Source: a bacterium
Lineage (GTDB): Bacteria > Zhuqueibacterota > Zhuqueibacteria > Residuimicrobiales > Oceaniaggregativiventaceae
DNA length: 64,000 nt
Assembly: GCA_029565675.1 (NCBI GenBank)
Contig: JAKQNP010000025.1
Span: 29,338 to 93,337, forward strand
Reading direction: 5' to 3'
Shown here: in pieces, positions 61,714 through 64,000 of the stretch
Layout of the letters: each line of letters begins with the position of its first letter
Numbering within the stretch: position 1 is the stretch's first letter
The notes under the pieces: generated by a model
The model's database searches: none
What the model was told of the DNA's origin: nothing
Seen by the model: the letters and a program-made list of their open reading frames with translations, nothing else
Translations under genes and position numbers: made by a program

Positions 61714-62880
61714 TCAATGCAAAAATAGCCGCAATCCGGTATGAAACATGACCATGCCGTACTCATCGGCTGCGGCGGTGACGTCCGCATCGCGCAGAGA
61801 GGCGCCGGCCTGCGCGACAATGCGCACATGGCTGCGGTTGGCCCGGTCGATGTTGTCGCGAAACGGAATAAAGGCGTCGGATGACAGGCAGACATCCTTG
61901 AAACCATTGATCCAATCGGCTTTTTCGGCTGCAGTGATCGGAGCGGGCTTTTTCTGCAAACCGGCGAGCATCTGCATGCGTTCAGGCTCGGAGAGCTGAT
62001 CCCACAGCAAGTACTGGTCGACGACATTGGCCATCTCCGGCCGTTTGAGCTCCGGCCGAAACGCCAACGCCCGCGCCTTGGGATGTTGCTGCAGAAACCA
62101 TTTGTCCGCTTTGTCGCACGCCAGCCGGGTGCAGTGCACACGCGACTGTTGTCCCGCACCCATGCCGATAACCTGACCGTCATAGGCGACGCACACCGAA
62201 TTGGACTGGGTATACTTTAAGGCGACGGTTGCAACGATCAGGGTTTCGAGCGCCGCGGGCGAAATCTCTTTTTTCTGGGTAACCGGATTTGTAAAAAGAT
62301 CGGCTGCAATTTTTGCATCATTGCGTTTCTGTCGCAAAGTGAAACCGAAAATTTGCCGGCTCTCCATTTCCGGCGGTTCATAGTCCGGATCGATCTGCAA
62401 GATCAGAAAAGCGCCTTTTTTCTTTTCCTTCAGCGATTGCAGCGCCCGGGGTTCGTATCCGGGTGCGATGATCAGATCGGACACCTCGCGTTTGAGAACA
62501 CGGGCCAGGGATTCATCGACAATTTCACTCACAGCCGCCACATCGCCGAAAGAGCACATGCGGTCGCCGCCGCGGGCCCGCACATAGGCTTGCGCTGCCG
62601 GCGACAGATCTTCCTTGGACAAAAACTGCGAAGCGAGAAACGCCTCGTCCAGCGGCCGGGCGATGGCAGCGCCGGCGGGACTGGTGTGTTTGAACGATGC
62701 CGCCCCGGGCAAACCGGTCGCCAATTTCAGCTCGCGGGCCAGCTGCCAGGCTCCCAGAGCGTCCAAAATATTGATCATGCTGGGAGTACCGTTTAAAATT
62801 GCCAACGGCGAAGGGTCTGGCAGCTGCATCTGTGCCGGCTTCTGGTGCGGGTTGCAGCCGTATTTGAGATCAATAATCAC
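61714..62880 (-). CDS. Stand-alone AICAR transformylase (PurH C-terminal domain only)
   Basis: The 388-residue protein corresponds to the formyltransferase half of PurH: LKYGCNPHQKPAQMQL, LNGTPSMINILDALGAWQLARELK, the catalytic Lys64-His65 in ASFKHTSPAGAAIA, DEAFLASQFLSKEDLSPAAQAYVRARGGDRMCSFGDVAAVSE and ALKYTQSNSVCVAYDGQVIGMGAGQQSRVHCTRLACDKADKWFL. The N-terminal IMP cyclohydrolase (MGS-like) domain is missing; the gene starts directly at the formyltransferase motif. It should add the last formyl group in purine synthesis, from 10-formyltetrahydrofolate; cyclisation would need another protein. Confidence 0.88.
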   Translation of the reverse strand: MIIDLKYGCNPHQKPAQMQLPDPSPLAILNGTPSMINILDALGAWQLARELKLATGLPGAASFKHTSPAGAAIARPLDEAFLASQFLSKEDLSPAAQAYVRARGGDRMCSFGDVAAVSEIVDESLARVLKREVSDLIIAPGYEPRALQSLKEKKKGAFLILQIDPDYEPPEMESRQIFGFTLRQKRNDAKIAADLFTNPVTQKKEISPAALETLIVATVALKYTQSNSVCVAYDGQVIGMGAGQQSRVHCTRLACDKADKWFLQQHPKARALAFRPELKRPEMANVVDQYLLWDQLSEPERMQMLAGLQKKPAPITAAEKADWINGFKDVCLSSDAFIPFRDNIDRANRSHVRIVAQAGASLRDADVTAAADEYGMVMFHTGLRLFLH

Positions 62881-62997
62881 TTTCTCTCCTTTCTGCTAAA
62901 ATAGACCAACCCTGCAGGCTTTCACCTCTGGTGCAACCGTTTCAGGAATGAGCACGGTATCGCTGGCATTACCCCTCCAACCGCTACTTGATCCTGA

Positions 62998-63135
62998 TCC
63001 GGATTCGGTGCGAAGCATCGGATCTCACAGAAAATCGATCCGCTGGGAATACAAAAAATGCGAAAAGTGTCTTTTTTCAACCGCATAAAGTACAAGCGAT
63101 CGAGTGTTCTTTGATTCGATAAGCCTCGAATCTGG
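62998..63135 (-). repeat. Dispersed three-hairpin repeat, copy F
   Basis: This is the most degenerate copy, in the minus orientation, about 120 bp upstream of the AICAR transformylase start. The distal arm is GGTGC-GAA-GCATC, the terminal arm GATTCG-ATAAGCCT-CGAATC, and the central hairpin has lost pairing (GAAAAGTGTCTTTTTTC). Spacing and core words (AAGCGAT, AAAATCGATC) are kept. Confidence 0.65.
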
Positions 63136-63170
63136 ATTACTGTTTGCTCTTAGAGCACTCTGTTTTTGCT

Positions 63171-63741
63171 CAGCCTCCGCCGCCCATAAAATCACTTGTG
63201 ATTTTATAAAAAAACCCTTATCCAGCACCACCTCCACCACCCATAAAATCACTTGTGATTTTATAATAAAAACCTCTCACCCGGCACCACCTCCACCACC
63301 CATAAAATCACTTGTGATTTTATAATAAAAACCTCTCACACAGCACCACCTCCACCGCCCATAAAATCACTTGTGATTTTATAAAAAAACCCTTATCCAG
63401 CACCACCTCCACCTCCCATAAAATCACTTGTGATTTTATAAAAAAACCTCTCATCCGGCTCCGCCTCCGCCTCCCATAGAATCAATTGTGATTTGATAAT
63501 AAACCCTCTGTTTCAGCACCACCTCCGCCACCCATAAAATCACTTGTGATTTTATAATAAAAACCTCTCACCCGGCGCCGCCTCCGCCGCCCATAAAATC
63601 AATTGTGATTTGATAATAAACCCTCTGTTTCAGCACCACCTCCACCGCCCATAAAATCACTTGTGATTTTATAAAAAAACCCTTATCCAGCACCACCTCC
63701 ACCTCCCATAAAATCATCTGTGATTTTATAATAAAATCCTC
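63171..63741 (-). repeat. Tandem array of ten 57-59 bp units with palindrome and Gly-rich stretch
   Basis: Ten units begin with CATAAAATCA-type words at 63185, 63242, 63301, 63360, 63417, 63475, 63533, 63592, 63650 and 63707 (spacing 57-59 bp). Each unit has the palindrome with 10 bp arms ATAAAATCAC/GTGATTTTAT around TT, then an A-rich run, then a stretch that on the minus strand reads as GGN codons (for example ATGGGAGGTGGAGGTGGTGC). This stretch resembles the last codons of the gene at 63742-64000 plus its stop, so the array looks like repeated duplication of that gene's 3' end. In units 6 and 8 the palindrome has changed (AATTG). Confidence 0.88.
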
Positions 63742-64000
63742 TCACCCGGCGCCGCCTCCTCCCCCTCCAGCACCACCTCCACCCCCTGAAGACGCCCCTC
63801 CCCCGCTGCCCGAAGACGAGCTCATCGTCGAGGTGATGGCATTGAATGCCGGCACGAATGACGCCGGCGTGAAGGACCCGCCATGCCCGCTGTACCAGGG
63901 GATATAACGATGGACCTGTTCGGCCGGAATCAGGAGTGCCAATTCCTCGAAAACCTTGCGGCTCAATCCCAACACAATGCCATAGACGAAATAGCGATCG
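63742..64000 (-). CDS. 3' end of a DUF2207-like membrane protein with Gly-rich tail (partial)
   Basis: The frame enters at the right edge of the window and reads DRYFVYGIVLGLSRKVFEELALLIPAEQVHRYIPWYSGHGGSF, then SSSSGSGGG with a long run of Gly, Ser and Ala ending in GAG and a TGA at 63742-63744. The tail with WY.G..G.F and a poly-Gly C-terminus is typical of DUF2207 (predicted membrane) proteins. Only the last 85 residues are in the window. The tandem array starts directly after the stop and repeats its Gly-coding end. Start and membrane part lie outside. Confidence 0.7.
   Translation of the reverse strand, partial: DRYFVYGIVLGLSRKVFEELALLIPAEQVHRYIPWYSGHGGSFTPASFVPAFNAITSTMSSSSGSGGGASSGGGGGAGGGGGGAG

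Noticed and set aside
63171..63741. CRISPR array
   Set aside because: The regularly spaced palindromic repeats look CRISPR-like at first, but the 'spacers' are themselves copies of one Gly-coding stretch, the period is constant, and no cas gene is near.
1..64000. tRNA or rRNA genes
   Set aside because: No TPsiC-type arm (GTTCRANYC) with a matching acceptor stem and no rRNA block was recognised by eye; a tRNAscan-SE run would be needed to exclude a divergent tRNA.

Overview
The window looks like a chromosome segment from a bacterium of the FCB side of the tree (KSB1/Calditrichota-like; this is inference). The main grounds are three secreted-protein ends carrying the FlgD-like 'YPNPFN' C-terminal sorting domain (17.4, 20.2 and 31.1 kb) and a PorV/DUF5723-like outer-membrane protein. 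Base composition is mixed and roughly half G+C. No rRNA, tRNA or CRISPR array was recognised.

Left part, 0-31 kb, is accessory. It opens with polysaccharide genes (glycosyltransferase tail, GT2, GT39-type membrane transferase, FAD oxidoreductase of the UDP-galactopyranose-mutase type), then an internally deleted ISL3 element and an ATP-grasp-like gene. A 3.8 kb block (broken gene, flavodoxin-fold reductase, alpha/beta hydrolase, divergent GT51 transglycosylase, remnant of a BPL_N-like protein) lies between two diverged direct repeats. Next come a polyprenol-phosphate-type GT2, a COG4091 homoserine-dehydrogenase-like protein and a defence/mobility patch: phd-relE, then a higBA cassette lying between two integron attC-like sites, then a scar joining the start of HsdR to the end of HsdS. 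After a GT39 gene and small enzymes (GNAT, VOC, DUF1801) there is a seven-gene arsenic operon on the minus strand (arsR, arsP-like permease, arsC, acr3, a CPKC thioredoxin-fold protein, a thioredoxin lipoprotein, ccdA). An asparagine-synthase-like protein and a Wzx-type flippase close this half.

Middle, 32-45 kb: a probable envelope-protein pair (unknown secreted protein plus outer-membrane barrel), a histidine kinase/response regulator/GNAT operon, a B12-binding radical SAM protein, two glycoside hydrolases (GH127-like and GH37-like) and a SpoIIE-type phosphatase. A complete IS5-family element with a 4 bp target duplication follows.

Right part, 46-64 kb, is mostly housekeeping-like: OmpA-like protein, SRPBCC/GyrI protein, malQ, cold-shock protein, UroD-family protein, aldo/keto reductase, two SLC13-type transporters, a methyltransferase, a two-DTG aspartyl protease and a stand-alone AICAR transformylase. 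Its intergenic regions (43-63 kb) carry six copies of one 130-140 bp repeat built from three hairpins. The window ends with ten tandem copies of a 57-59 bp unit at the 3' end of a DUF2207-like gene; each unit holds a 10 bp-arm palindrome and a short Gly-rich stretch resembling that gene's last codons.
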